Below, in pieces: positions 32,280-40,832 of a stretch of DNA of 64,000 nucleotides. This stretch comes from Castellaniella ginsengisoli (GTDB taxonomy: Bacteria > Pseudomonadota > Gammaproteobacteria > Burkholderiales > Burkholderiaceae_B). A program made the position numbers and the translations under genes. A model generated the notes under the pieces. The model did not search any database and was not told where the DNA came from. It saw only the letters and a list, made by a program, of their open reading frames with translations. Location of the stretch: assembly GCF_039523235.1 (NCBI RefSeq), contig NZ_BAAAEX010000001.1, one strand, 5' to 3'. Numbering within the stretch: position 1 is the stretch's first letter; each line of letters starts with the position of its first letter.

Positions 32280-33337
32280 AGAAACATGCATCATTTATGA
32301 TAGACGGACGCATGGTTGGAAAGGATCATCCGCCTTATATCATTGCTGAAGTTTCTGCGAATCATAATGGAAGTCTTGAGAGAGCAACACGCATCATTGA
32401 ACAGGCAAAGGAAGCGGGTGCCGATGCTGTCAAGTTGCAGACCTATACTGCCGATACGATCACCTTGAATTGTGATACTGAAGCATTTCAGATTAACGGT
32501 GGGCTCTGGAATGGCAAGACGCTCTATCAGCTCTATCAAGATGCACATATGCCGTGGGAATGGCATCGTCCGCTATTTGATAGGGCTAGAGAGTTGGGGA
32601 TCACAATATTTAGTAGTCCATTTGATAATAGTGCAGTCGACCTATTGGAGAATCTGGGGGCGCCGGCATACAAGATCGCATCATTTGAGGTGGTGGATTT
32701 GCCTCTGATCAAGTATGTGGCAAGCACTGGGAAGCCGATGATAATTTCTACAGGCATGGCGGATATGGCTGAGATTCAAGAGGCTATCGATACTGCTTAC
32801 GATAATGGATGTAAGGATGTGGCTATTTTACATTGTGTCAGCGGATATCCCGCACCCGCTTCAGATTACAATTTAAATACAATATCAGACATGGCGCGAC
32901 GTTATGAGGTGGTGACCGGGCTGTCGGATCATACGCTGGATAATGCTACTGCCATCGCTAGCATCGCGCTGGGGGCCTCTATTATTGAGAAACATTTCAC
33001 TCTTGATCGGGAGGGTGGCGGTGCCGATGATAGTTTCTCCTTGGAGCCACATGAGCTCGCCGTATTATGCAGGGATTCTAGAACTGCCTGGTCAGCTCTG
33101 GGAAGCATTGATTATGGACGAAAGCCCAGTGAAAAAGATAATGCCAAATTTCGGCGCTCGCTTTACTTTGTTCGGGCATTAAAGGCAGGAGATATTGTTA
33201 CGGATCAGTGCGTCAGAAGTGTTCGTCCTGGCTATGGTTTGGCGCCGAAGCATCTAAGCGAGGTTATTGGCCGTCGTGTCTGCCGTGATATTGAGCGATG
33301 CGAGCCTGTTAATTGGGATGCTTTTGGTGATGAATGA
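32276..33337 (+). CDS. pseI: Pseudaminic acid synthase
   Basis: A 353-residue NeuB-family enzyme. A TIM barrel carries AEVSANHNG (24-32), KLQTYTAD (53-60), YKIASFE, GLSDHTLDN and EKHFTLDREGGGADDSF. The last segment is specific for PseI as opposed to NeuB or LegI. A C-terminal antifreeze-like SAF domain covers about 285-345. It condenses 2,4-diacetamido-2,4,6-trideoxy-L-altrose with phosphoenolpyruvate to pseudaminic acid. The start overlaps pseH and the stop overlaps the next gene by 4 nt. Confidence 0.93.
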   Translation: MKKHASFMIDGRMVGKDHPPYIIAEVSANHNGSLERATRIIEQAKEAGADAVKLQTYTADTITLNCDTEAFQINGGLWNGKTLYQLYQDAHMPWEWHRPLFDRARELGITIFSSPFDNSAVDLLENLGAPAYKIASFEVVDLPLIKYVASTGKPMIISTGMADMAEIQEAIDTAYDNGCKDVAILHCVSGYPAPASDYNLNTISDMARRYEVVTGLSDHTLDNATAIASIALGASIIEKHFTLDREGGGADDSFSLEPHELAVLCRDSRTAWSALGSIDYGRKPSEKDNAKFRRSLYFVRALKAGDIVTDQCVRSVRPGYGLAPKHLSEVIGRRVCRDIERCEPVNWDAFGDE

Positions 33338-34575
33338 TGGTCAGTATGGGCTCATTGGGAGGCTTGCTGAGGACTTTGGGTTGCCCAGGCGCTAAGGCGC
33401 TTCCATCAAAGGTTGATGTTTTGCTGGTTCGGCACGACTTGGATTGTGGATATTCTTACAATGGACTTGCGTATTCCCATATTTTAGATAGCGTCTCAGA
33501 TGTTCTGAAAGATCTTGGGAAGACTTGCTGTACGGTAGCGTCGCCTTATAGCTTTTTAGTGGGGGAGAAGGCGTATGGAAGTCCTTTCTGTATAAATAGA
33601 GCGTACGCATTTGCTACTATTTTCTCCAAGCTTAAATTTGGCGGCGATCGAGTAAGATCAAACATATATGCAAAGAAAAACGTATGGCGAACAGTGATCG
33701 AAGCTGTTTCGCCGAGAGCGATTATTGGCATTGCTCCGGGGCCCGAACTTTGCTGGGCAGCAAATGAAATGTCGGTTCCTGTGTACGATGTCCAGCATGG
33801 AGTCATTAATGAGGGGCATGTTGTATACAAGGAAATACTAAGAGATGGTCCGGATGAGTATGTGCCTTCTGGTTTTCTGTGTTGGGATCGTACAGCAGCG
33901 GATACCCTTGAATGGGCTCGTAAGCGTGGACGGGAAGTACATGTCATAGGAAATCCGTGGTTTCAACGATTTATCCATCGAAGAGAAAGTGATTCGCTTG
34001 TTGAAGAGGTGTTATCTGACTGCATACCTAGTTTGGTTGGTAAAAAAACCATTCTTGTGACGATGCAATGGGGTTTGCGAGAATTTTTTAAGGATCCAGA
34101 CTATTATGAGTTTCTTCCAGAGGCTCTAATTCAGGCCATCAACGCATCTAAGAATGAATACAATTGGTGGTTGAGACTCCATCCTGTGCAGGTTCGTAGC
34201 GGAATCAAGGACAAGGTAGTGTCCTTTTTAGAGCGCTCTTTTGGCAAGGAGGGAGCTGTTTGTTGGGAGTTGCCTACATCGCTGCCGTTGCCACTGGTAT
34301 TGGCGAAATGTGATTTACATATTACTGATTGCGGTTCGACGACAATTGAAGCTGGGTGGTATGGAATTCCGACGGCCTTATTAAATGATCGCTATGAAAA
34401 TGGAGGGATACTTAAGAAGTATTTTCTACCAGAACGGTCGTGCGGCTTGGCAGTCTGTGTTTCACAAGACGTATCTCATATCTTGGAATGGGTGAGTTTT
34501 TACAAGCGTTCTGAAACCGGCACATGGAAGGGTGGAAATGTTCGCGATGTTTTGTCTGGCATCGTCTCTGGCTAG
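33334..34575 (+). CDS. GT-B-like glycosyltransferase, candidate pseudaminyltransferase
   Basis: A 413-residue protein without membrane helices. PVYDVQHGVINEGHVVY (about 149-165), WWLRLHPVQVRS (about 270-281) and DLHITDCGSTTIEAGWYGIP (about 328-347) resemble the GT-B enzymes that use CMP- or CDP-linked donors. These include capsule KpsS/TagB-like and nonulosonic acid transferases, with an HG and a late (S/T)T..E motif. It starts on the stop codon of pseI, so it is the first gene able to use CMP-pseudaminic acid. The assignment as pseudaminyltransferase is inferred from position and fold, not proven. Confidence 0.5.
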   Translation: MMVSMGSLGGLLRTLGCPGAKALPSKVDVLLVRHDLDCGYSYNGLAYSHILDSVSDVLKDLGKTCCTVASPYSFLVGEKAYGSPFCINRAYAFATIFSKLKFGGDRVRSNIYAKKNVWRTVIEAVSPRAIIGIAPGPELCWAANEMSVPVYDVQHGVINEGHVVYKEILRDGPDEYVPSGFLCWDRTAADTLEWARKRGREVHVIGNPWFQRFIHRRESDSLVEEVLSDCIPSLVGKKTILVTMQWGLREFFKDPDYYEFLPEALIQAINASKNEYNWWLRLHPVQVRSGIKDKVVSFLERSFGKEGAVCWELPTSLPLPLVLAKCDLHITDCGSTTIEAGWYGIPTALLNDRYENGGILKKYFLPERSCGLAVCVSQDVSHILEWVSFYKRSETGTWKGGNVRDVLSGIVSG

Positions 34576-34772
34576 TGGATTCAGTCGAATTAAGTAATTA
34601 TTGTTTTCTTGTTTTCTGTGTTGTGACAAATTTTACGTAGAAATTATCCGATATTGATCGGTATATTTACTGGGCCGTGACGGAGGTAAGTGGGTTTTGG
34701 CCGGTGAGAGCAAAGAGATCTGAAATGCGCATATTAGAAATATTGCTGCTTTATGCAGAAAATGGACAATAA
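34576..34772. other. AT-rich intergenic gap in the glycan array
   Basis: These 197 nt carry no ORF worth calling. They are T-rich at the left (ttgttttcttgttttctgtg) and contain a small stem CCGAT-ATTG-ATCGG. It is the largest break in the otherwise tightly packed array and may hold an internal promoter, but no convincing -35/-10 pair was found. Confidence 0.4.
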
Positions 34773-35849
34773 ATGTCAGAAATTGCGTTCCTTCTATTCT
34801 GTGGAAGAAAGTTTGGCGGTATGGAGCGTCGCTATGCAAGGCTTGCTGGATCTCTTCATGATCAAGGTGTGGAAGTGACTGTGATCTGCACGCATGATGC
34901 ATTGCTTGGTATGCGCGATCTAAATATCATTTTTCCACAATCATCCTTTAGATTGATTGATTTTGGATGGAGATCTATTCCCGTCTTCTTTCGTAAAATA
35001 AATAGAGCGTTGGGAATTATAAGAGCGCTGTATTTAATTAGATCTGCTCAATACAAACATGTGCATATCATCGCTAATCCTGGATTCCTTGTGTATCTAT
35101 ATGCGGCTCTGAGCCGCTTTTTGCCACTGTTCTCATTTTCTGTTGTTGACTCTAGGTTGGGGTTTAATGCAGGTTGGGTGCGGCGTGCTGTTAAAGCGAC
35201 ATATTCTGTAGACTGTCTGTCTGATTCTATAGGGAAGAATATACGTTGCGCATGTGAAAATGAAACAGACAGGAGAAAAGTCCATGTTTCCCCGTGCAGT
35301 TTCACTGATTTTTCTGAGGTTAAGTTGCGGGATATTAGGGATATCGATGTCGTGATGATGGCTCGTTTTTCTCCGGAAAAAGGCTATGGCCTTTTTTTGA
35401 AGGCTGCCCCCAATCTTCCAGAAGGGTTGGAGATACATTTGTGTGGCTTTGGTTCTAATCCGCCCATTACAGAGCGCGCCAAGGTGTATGAGTGCCAGGA
35501 TCCTTTTGATGTCTTGGCGCGATCCAAGATCTTTTTATCGTTGCAGGATAAGGAGAACTACCCATCTCAAGCACTATTGGAAGCCATGGCATCTGGATGT
35601 GCTGTGATTGCAACTGATGTCGGGGAAACGAGACGCCTGCTTGATGAGTCTTGCGCGATACTAATAAAACCGGATGCGAGTGCTTTGGCGTCGTCGATTA
35701 AGTACCTGCTTGAAAACCCAGCGGAGTGTCGCCGGCTCGGTTCGGAAGCGAGAGCTCGTGTGCTGAGGGATCATACACTAGATCGGTTTTCCGAATACTT
35801 CAAGAGAGAGATCATGCATGACAGTGCGTGCGCGTTGGCAGATGTATGA
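34773..35849 (+). CDS. GT4-family glycosyltransferase
   Basis: A 358-residue GT-B retaining glycosyltransferase. The N-terminal half starts MSEIAFLLFCGRKFGGMERR (glycine-rich acceptor loop). The C-terminal half has VVMMARFSPEKGYGLFLKAA and the EX7E-type motif ENYPSQALLEAMASGCAVIATDVGE (about 271-295), which binds the nucleotide. The donor sugar is unknown. It belongs by composition to the AT-rich island and ends 19 nt before the first AsnB-like gene. Confidence 0.85.
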   Translation: MSEIAFLLFCGRKFGGMERRYARLAGSLHDQGVEVTVICTHDALLGMRDLNIIFPQSSFRLIDFGWRSIPVFFRKINRALGIIRALYLIRSAQYKHVHIIANPGFLVYLYAALSRFLPLFSFSVVDSRLGFNAGWVRRAVKATYSVDCLSDSIGKNIRCACENETDRRKVHVSPCSFTDFSEVKLRDIRDIDVVMMARFSPEKGYGLFLKAAPNLPEGLEIHLCGFGSNPPITERAKVYECQDPFDVLARSKIFLSLQDKENYPSQALLEAMASGCAVIATDVGETRRLLDESCAILIKPDASALASSIKYLLENPAECRRLGSEARARVLRDHTLDRFSEYFKREIMHDSACALADV

Positions 35850-35868
35850 TATTTGGAGAACATTCTAA

Positions 35869-37749
35869 ATGTGCGGGTTTGCTGGATTTTTTAGATCCGC
35901 CCGATTCGCCGCGGATGACTCAACCGCAATCTTGCGTAAACAGAGCTTGGCTATAAAACATCGTGGCCCTGATAGCGATGGAGTTTGGTGCGATGATGTG
36001 ACAGGTTTCGGAGTGGCACATAGACGTCTCTCTATCTCAGATCTTTCTCTTGCTGGCCATCAACCTATGGTGTCGCAGTGTGGCCGGTACATCTTGGCAT
36101 TCAATGGCGAAATCTATAACCATGGGGAGTTGCGAAATCGCTTAGAGCAAGAAGGGCAGGGCAATACTTGGCGGGGCCATTCCGATACCGAGGCGTTGCT
36201 GACTTGTCTTGCCCGATGGGGCCTTGATCGGACTTTGCAGGCGTGTGTCGGCATGTTCGCTTTTGCCTTATGGGATCGGCAGGACCGCACCTTGACTCTG
36301 GCCAGGGACCGCATGGGGGAGAAGCCGCTGTACTGGGGATGGCAAGGGCAAACCTTATTGTTTGGTTCCGAGCTGAAGGCATTGCGTGTTCATCCTGATT
36401 TTCAAGGGATGATTGACCGTGAAGCGCTGACGCTGCTGTTGCGATACAACTACATCCCCGCTCCGTATAGTATCTATCGCGGTATCCGAAAACTGCCGGC
36501 AGGACATTATGTCGTCATTGCCGCAGGGGATCGGGATGCCATGCCCAGGCCATTCTGGGATTACCGCAATGTCGTGCGGGCTGGATTGGAAACCCCGTTC
36601 ACTGGAACCGATGGGCAGGCCATAGATGAGCTGGAGGCGCGGTTGATGACGAGCATCCAGGGGCAGCGAGTGGCGGATGTCCCCCTTGGGGCATTCCTGA
36701 GTGGCGGGATCGACAGCAGCCTGGTTGTGGCGCTGATGCAGCGGCAGGCCTCGCAACGGGTGAACACTTATGCAATCGGGTTTCAGGACAAGGCGTTCGA
36801 CGAAGCGGTGCATGCACGCGCCGTAGCGGATCACCTGGACACGGATCATGCGGAACTATATGTCACGGAGCAGGACGCTCTGGCGATCGTTCCGGAGTTG
36901 CCTCGCATTTACTGCGAGCCTTTTGCGGACAGTTCTCAGATCCCCACTTTCCTCGTCAGCCGGATGGCGCGCCAACGTGTAACGGTGGCGCTCAGTGGGG
37001 ATGGTGGCGATGAGTTGTTCGGGGGGTATACGCCGTATCAGTTCATGCCCAGGCTCTGGGGCTGGCTTCGGATGGTTCCTGCGCCATTGCGCCAGGGCGT
37101 TGCGGCCCTGCTGGCGCCGTTACCGGTTCCTCAGCGAATCGAAAAGCTATTGGCAATCCTGGGTGCTGCCAGTCGGGAAGATTTATATTTTCGCGTGCGC
37201 AGCCATTGGATGAATACGGAGTCAGTGGTTCTGGGTGCGAACGAACCGGATTCCTTGCTGCGCAATCCTGGTGAGTGGCGGTTTGTGGAATCGTTCGAGG
37301 CCTGGATGATGTCTCTGGATGTCTGCGGCTACATGCCCGATGACATCCTGGTGAAGGTTGACCGTGCAGCGATGGCCAATAGCTTGGAAACACGGGTGCC
37401 GTTGCTGGATCATCGTGTGGTTGAGTTCGCCGCACGCTTGCCGCTTTCGATGAAAATCCGGGGCGGCCAAGGCAAATGGGTGTTGCGGCAATTGCTATAT
37501 CGCTATGTGCCGCAATCTCTGGTGGATCGTCCAAAGGCCGGTTTCGCGGTGCCGTTGGGTAGTTGGTTGCGAGGCCCGTTGCGTGAGTGGGCGGAAGATC
37601 TGCTGCAAGAATCCAGGTTGTTGCAAGAAGGCTATTTCAATACGAAAAGAGTCCGGGAAACATGGCGGGAACACCTCAGCGGACGGGCGGATCGATCGAG
37701 TAAGCTGTGGAGCATTTTGATGTTTCAGGCGTGGCTGGCGGACCAATGA
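35869..37749 (+). CDS. AsnB-like glutamine-hydrolysing amidotransferase, probable uronate amidation (first copy)
   Basis: A 626-residue asparagine synthase family protein. Cys2 (MCGFAGFF) is the glutaminase nucleophile, the N-terminal class-II domain spans about 1-210, and the P-loop SGGIDSS (about 279-285) belongs to the synthetase domain. In O-antigen loci such proteins (WbpS in P. aeruginosa, WbtH in Francisella) amidate hexuronic acids to uronamides. That fits the uronic acid pathway (wbpB/E/D/I) here. True asparagine synthesis is possible but less likely in this setting. A paralogue with the same layout lies at 44687. Confidence 0.85.
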   Translation: MCGFAGFFRSARFAADDSTAILRKQSLAIKHRGPDSDGVWCDDVTGFGVAHRRLSISDLSLAGHQPMVSQCGRYILAFNGEIYNHGELRNRLEQEGQGNTWRGHSDTEALLTCLARWGLDRTLQACVGMFAFALWDRQDRTLTLARDRMGEKPLYWGWQGQTLLFGSELKALRVHPDFQGMIDREALTLLLRYNYIPAPYSIYRGIRKLPAGHYVVIAAGDRDAMPRPFWDYRNVVRAGLETPFTGTDGQAIDELEARLMTSIQGQRVADVPLGAFLSGGIDSSLVVALMQRQASQRVNTYAIGFQDKAFDEAVHARAVADHLDTDHAELYVTEQDALAIVPELPRIYCEPFADSSQIPTFLVSRMARQRVTVALSGDGGDELFGGYTPYQFMPRLWGWLRMVPAPLRQGVAALLAPLPVPQRIEKLLAILGAASREDLYFRVRSHWMNTESVVLGANEPDSLLRNPGEWRFVESFEAWMMSLDVCGYMPDDILVKVDRAAMANSLETRVPLLDHRVVEFAARLPLSMKIRGGQGKWVLRQLLYRYVPQSLVDRPKAGFAVPLGSWLRGPLREWAEDLLQESRLLQEGYFNTKRVRETWREHLSGRADRSSKLWSILMFQAWLADQ

Positions 37750-37803
37750 CGGTTGCCGTACGGATCGTGTAGATCTGTGGCGTAATTAAAACTCAAGAGC
37801 AAG

Positions 37804-39681
37804 ATGTCTACTGTATTGAAATACCGTCCAGAAATTGATGGTCTGCGCGCGATTGCGGTCTTGTCCGTGATTCTGTTTCATGCTGGCGTGCCGGGGCTTT
37901 CCGGTGGATTTGTCGGGGTTGATGTTTTTTTTGTGATCAGCGGTTATCTGATCACGGGGATCCTGCTCAGGGAACTGAGCGCAGGCACGTTTTCCCTCGT
38001 GACCTTCTACGAGCGGCGCGCACGGCGGATTTTGCCTGCTTTGTTCTTGGTCTTGCTGGTGTGCATCCCCTTTGGCTGGTTCTTGATGGATCCCTACGCA
38101 TTCTGGCGGCTAGGCCAGGGGCTGATTGCGGTGACGATCTTTGTTTCCAACATCTTGTTCTGGCGCACGACGGATTACTTCGCTGCGACGGCGGGCAATC
38201 CTCTGCTCCATACCTGGAGTTTGGGTGTAGAGGAGCAGTTCTACATTTTTTTTCCATTATTCCTCTGGCTTGTTTGGCGTCATGCGCGGGCCTGGCTGTG
38301 GCTGTCGATTCTTTTGGTGGCTGCGGCTTCCCTGGCGATCAGTCAGTGGGGTGTGCAGACAGGGCGCCTGGTGGCCGCTTTTTATCTGATTCCCTCGCGG
38401 GCTTTTGAACTGTTGCTGGGAGCTTTGGTCGCTTTGGCGGCATTCCGGGGACGAATCCCGAATCTGGGGGCGCAGCTTGCCGAATCGCTGGCCTGGGTGG
38501 GGCTGGGGGCTGTCGTGTGGGCCGTGACGATGTTCAGCGGGGGAACACCCTTTCCGGGTTGGCGTGCATTGGTTCCATCACTGGGAACGGCCTTGATTCT
38601 GGCGTTTGTGCAGGCGGATGGCTTGCTGGGACGCGTGCTGTCGTGGCGAGTGATGGTGGGGCTTGGGCTGATCTCCTACAGTGCCTACTTGTGGCATCAG
38701 CCGGTCTTTGCTTTTGTACATATTGCAGGCTGGAGTCCAGGTTTGGGGGTGAGTCTGGGTCTGGTTGCCGTCAGCCTGCTTCTGGCCTGGATAAGCTGGC
38801 GCTACGTAGAGCATCCTTTTCGTGATCGGGCGTGGATATCGCGTAGGGCGGTCTTCTGGTGGGCAGGGGTTCTGTCTGCCGGCATGCTGGGCTTTGGTGC
38901 TTGGTTGGTTGCGACACAAGGGGTTTCCAGCCGGTATACCGCCGAAGAACTGGCATGGTGGCGCTATGCCGATATTGGCCTGCAGTCAGGCTATGTCGTC
39001 AGGCGGTTTGATGCTCATGCGGGCGTCTTTGCGCCCGGGGCTGAGCGGAAAATTTTGATTCTAGGAGACAGCCACGCCCAGGATTTTGTCAATATGGTGT
39101 ACGAGGCGGGCGTCTGGCAAGATGCGCAGATACGGACAATCTATATCCCCACCATTTGCCAGATGTCCTATGTCGAGGAGGACGTCAGCAAGAATATTGC
39201 TCCCATCAATAGACCGGCCTGTGCTAGAAATCCGACCATCCGGTCATCAATGCCGCAAATCAGAGAAGCGGATATTGTCGTGATGGTGTCGAGTTGGCAA
39301 TCTTGGTCTGCTGAGTTGATGCCGAAAACAATTTCCAACATGAATTTACGCTCGGACCAGCATCTGTTTGTAGTGGGTCCGAAGAGCTTCGGTGAGGTGG
39401 ATATTCATCGGCTTCTGGCATTGGGTAAAGATAGTCGTGCCGCATTGCGTAATAAGATAAGCTCCGAGGTGTTTCGGGCTAATGCCATTTTGAAACGTGG
39501 TTTGCCAGGCGAGGTCTTCGTTGACCAGGTTGAAATTATATGTGGTCCGGATGGGCTCTGCCCACAGGTAACGGGACATGACGGGTTGATTTCTTATGAT
39601 GGTGGGCATTTGACCCAGGAGGGTGCCGAATATATTGGGAAGCGGATTTTTGCAGAGTCTGGTTTGCGGTTGGCACGATGA
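37804..39681 (+). CDS. Acyltransferase-3/SGNH O-acetyltransferase (second copy)
   Basis: A 625-residue protein with the OafA architecture. The membrane acyltransferase-3 domain spans about 1-370 (YRPEIDGLRAIAVLSVILFHAG; HTWSLGVEEQFYIFFP). The periplasmic SGNH domain has ILGDSHAQDF (about 419-428) and a late DGGHLTQEG (about 598-606). It likely acetylates a surface sugar. It is more similar to the standard OafA/YrhL consensus (EIDGLRA, SLGVEEQFY) than the copy at 14535. It overlaps the next glycosyltransferase by 4 nt. Confidence 0.9.
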   Translation: MSTVLKYRPEIDGLRAIAVLSVILFHAGVPGLSGGFVGVDVFFVISGYLITGILLRELSAGTFSLVTFYERRARRILPALFLVLLVCIPFGWFLMDPYAFWRLGQGLIAVTIFVSNILFWRTTDYFAATAGNPLLHTWSLGVEEQFYIFFPLFLWLVWRHARAWLWLSILLVAAASLAISQWGVQTGRLVAAFYLIPSRAFELLLGALVALAAFRGRIPNLGAQLAESLAWVGLGAVVWAVTMFSGGTPFPGWRALVPSLGTALILAFVQADGLLGRVLSWRVMVGLGLISYSAYLWHQPVFAFVHIAGWSPGLGVSLGLVAVSLLLAWISWRYVEHPFRDRAWISRRAVFWWAGVLSAGMLGFGAWLVATQGVSSRYTAEELAWWRYADIGLQSGYVVRRFDAHAGVFAPGAERKILILGDSHAQDFVNMVYEAGVWQDAQIRTIYIPTICQMSYVEEDVSKNIAPINRPACARNPTIRSSMPQIREADIVVMVSSWQSWSAELMPKTISNMNLRSDQHLFVVGPKSFGEVDIHRLLALGKDSRAALRNKISSEVFRANAILKRGLPGEVFVDQVEIICGPDGLCPQVTGHDGLISYDGGHLTQEGAEYIGKRIFAESGLRLAR

Positions 39682-40832
39682 TCAGACAGAAAGCAAAGTC
39701 CGTATTATTTGTCACCACGACCCTGGGAACAGGGGGGGCGGAACAGATGCTGCTCAAGATCCTGCAGCGGTTGGATCGGGATCAGTTCGACCCTGTGGTG
39801 GTTTCCCTGCTTGATGAGGGTACTGTAGGCAAGAAGATTAAAGCACTTGGGATTCCGGTGATCTGCTTGCGAATGGACCGTCTGGTGCATATCTTGGCGG
39901 CGCCCTTTGTGTTGGGCCGCTTGATTCGACAGCATCGTTTTGATCTTATCCAGGGGTGGATGTATCACGGTAATCTGCTGGCGTGGCTGGGGCGTTTCCT
40001 TGCAAATAGTCATGCACCCCTGAGCTTCGGTGTTCGACAAAGCTTTTATGGACTGTCCCGTGAGCGATTCAATACGCGGTGGGTCATCCGCGCGAATGCT
40101 TGGCTGTCGGAACGGGTGCAGGGCTGTGTATTTAACAGTTTTTTCAGCCTTGAGACACATCGGAATTTTGGTTTTGGTGGAAGCGGCATGCGGGTGATCC
40201 CCAATGGTTTCGATGTTGAAACTTTTGCCCCATGTCCTGAAAAAGGCGTTGCTGTGCGTTCCGCTCTGCAGATAGCGGATGAGCTGGTCGTCGGAATGGT
40301 GGCGCGATTCCATCCTGTTAAAGGGCATCATGATTTTTTGCGGGCTGCGAAAGTTGTACACCAGCACCGTCCGGATGTTAAATTTTTGCTCGCTGGCACT
40401 GGCATGACAGAGAAAAGTCCGCAATTGATGGCGTGGATCGATGAATTGGGGATTGCCAAAGCTGTACTGTTGTTGGGAGAAAGATCCGATATATCAGATC
40501 TGAATAATGCTTTTGATATCGCCTGCCTGGCATCAAAAGCGGAGGCCTTTCCAAACGCGATAGGCGAATCGATGGCATGTGGAGTTCCTTGTGTGGTGAC
40601 TGATGTCGGGGATTGCGCTGACATCGTTGGGCCGACAGGACGGGTTGTTCGTGCAGGAGAGCCGGAATTATTGGCGAGGGCAATACTTGAGTTGCTGGAA
40701 ATGGCGCCGGAAGACCGCCAATCTTTGGGACGCGCTGCGCGGCAGCGGGTCATGGAGCGATTCGATATGGATCGTGTTGCGCAGCATTATGGAGAATGCT
40801 TCCACGCGCTTGCTTCAAAAGCAAAGGCATGA
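39678..40832 (+). CDS. GT4-family glycosyltransferase
   Basis: A 384-residue GT-B enzyme. SVLFVTTTLGTGGAEQMLLKIL gives the acceptor-side GGAE loop, VIPNGFDVETF and VVGMVARFHPVKGHHDFLRAA mark the start of the donor domain, and EAFPNAIGESMACGVPCVVTD is the EX7E-type donor site. It resembles capsule/O-antigen GT4 enzymes. It overlaps the acyltransferase upstream and the polymerase fusion downstream, both by 4 nt. Confidence 0.88.
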   Translation: MIRQKAKSVLFVTTTLGTGGAEQMLLKILQRLDRDQFDPVVVSLLDEGTVGKKIKALGIPVICLRMDRLVHILAAPFVLGRLIRQHRFDLIQGWMYHGNLLAWLGRFLANSHAPLSFGVRQSFYGLSRERFNTRWVIRANAWLSERVQGCVFNSFFSLETHRNFGFGGSGMRVIPNGFDVETFAPCPEKGVAVRSALQIADELVVGMVARFHPVKGHHDFLRAAKVVHQHRPDVKFLLAGTGMTEKSPQLMAWIDELGIAKAVLLLGERSDISDLNNAFDIACLASKAEAFPNAIGESMACGVPCVVTDVGDCADIVGPTGRVVRAGEPELLARAILELLEMAPEDRQSLGRAARQRVMERFDMDRVAQHYGECFHALASKAKA

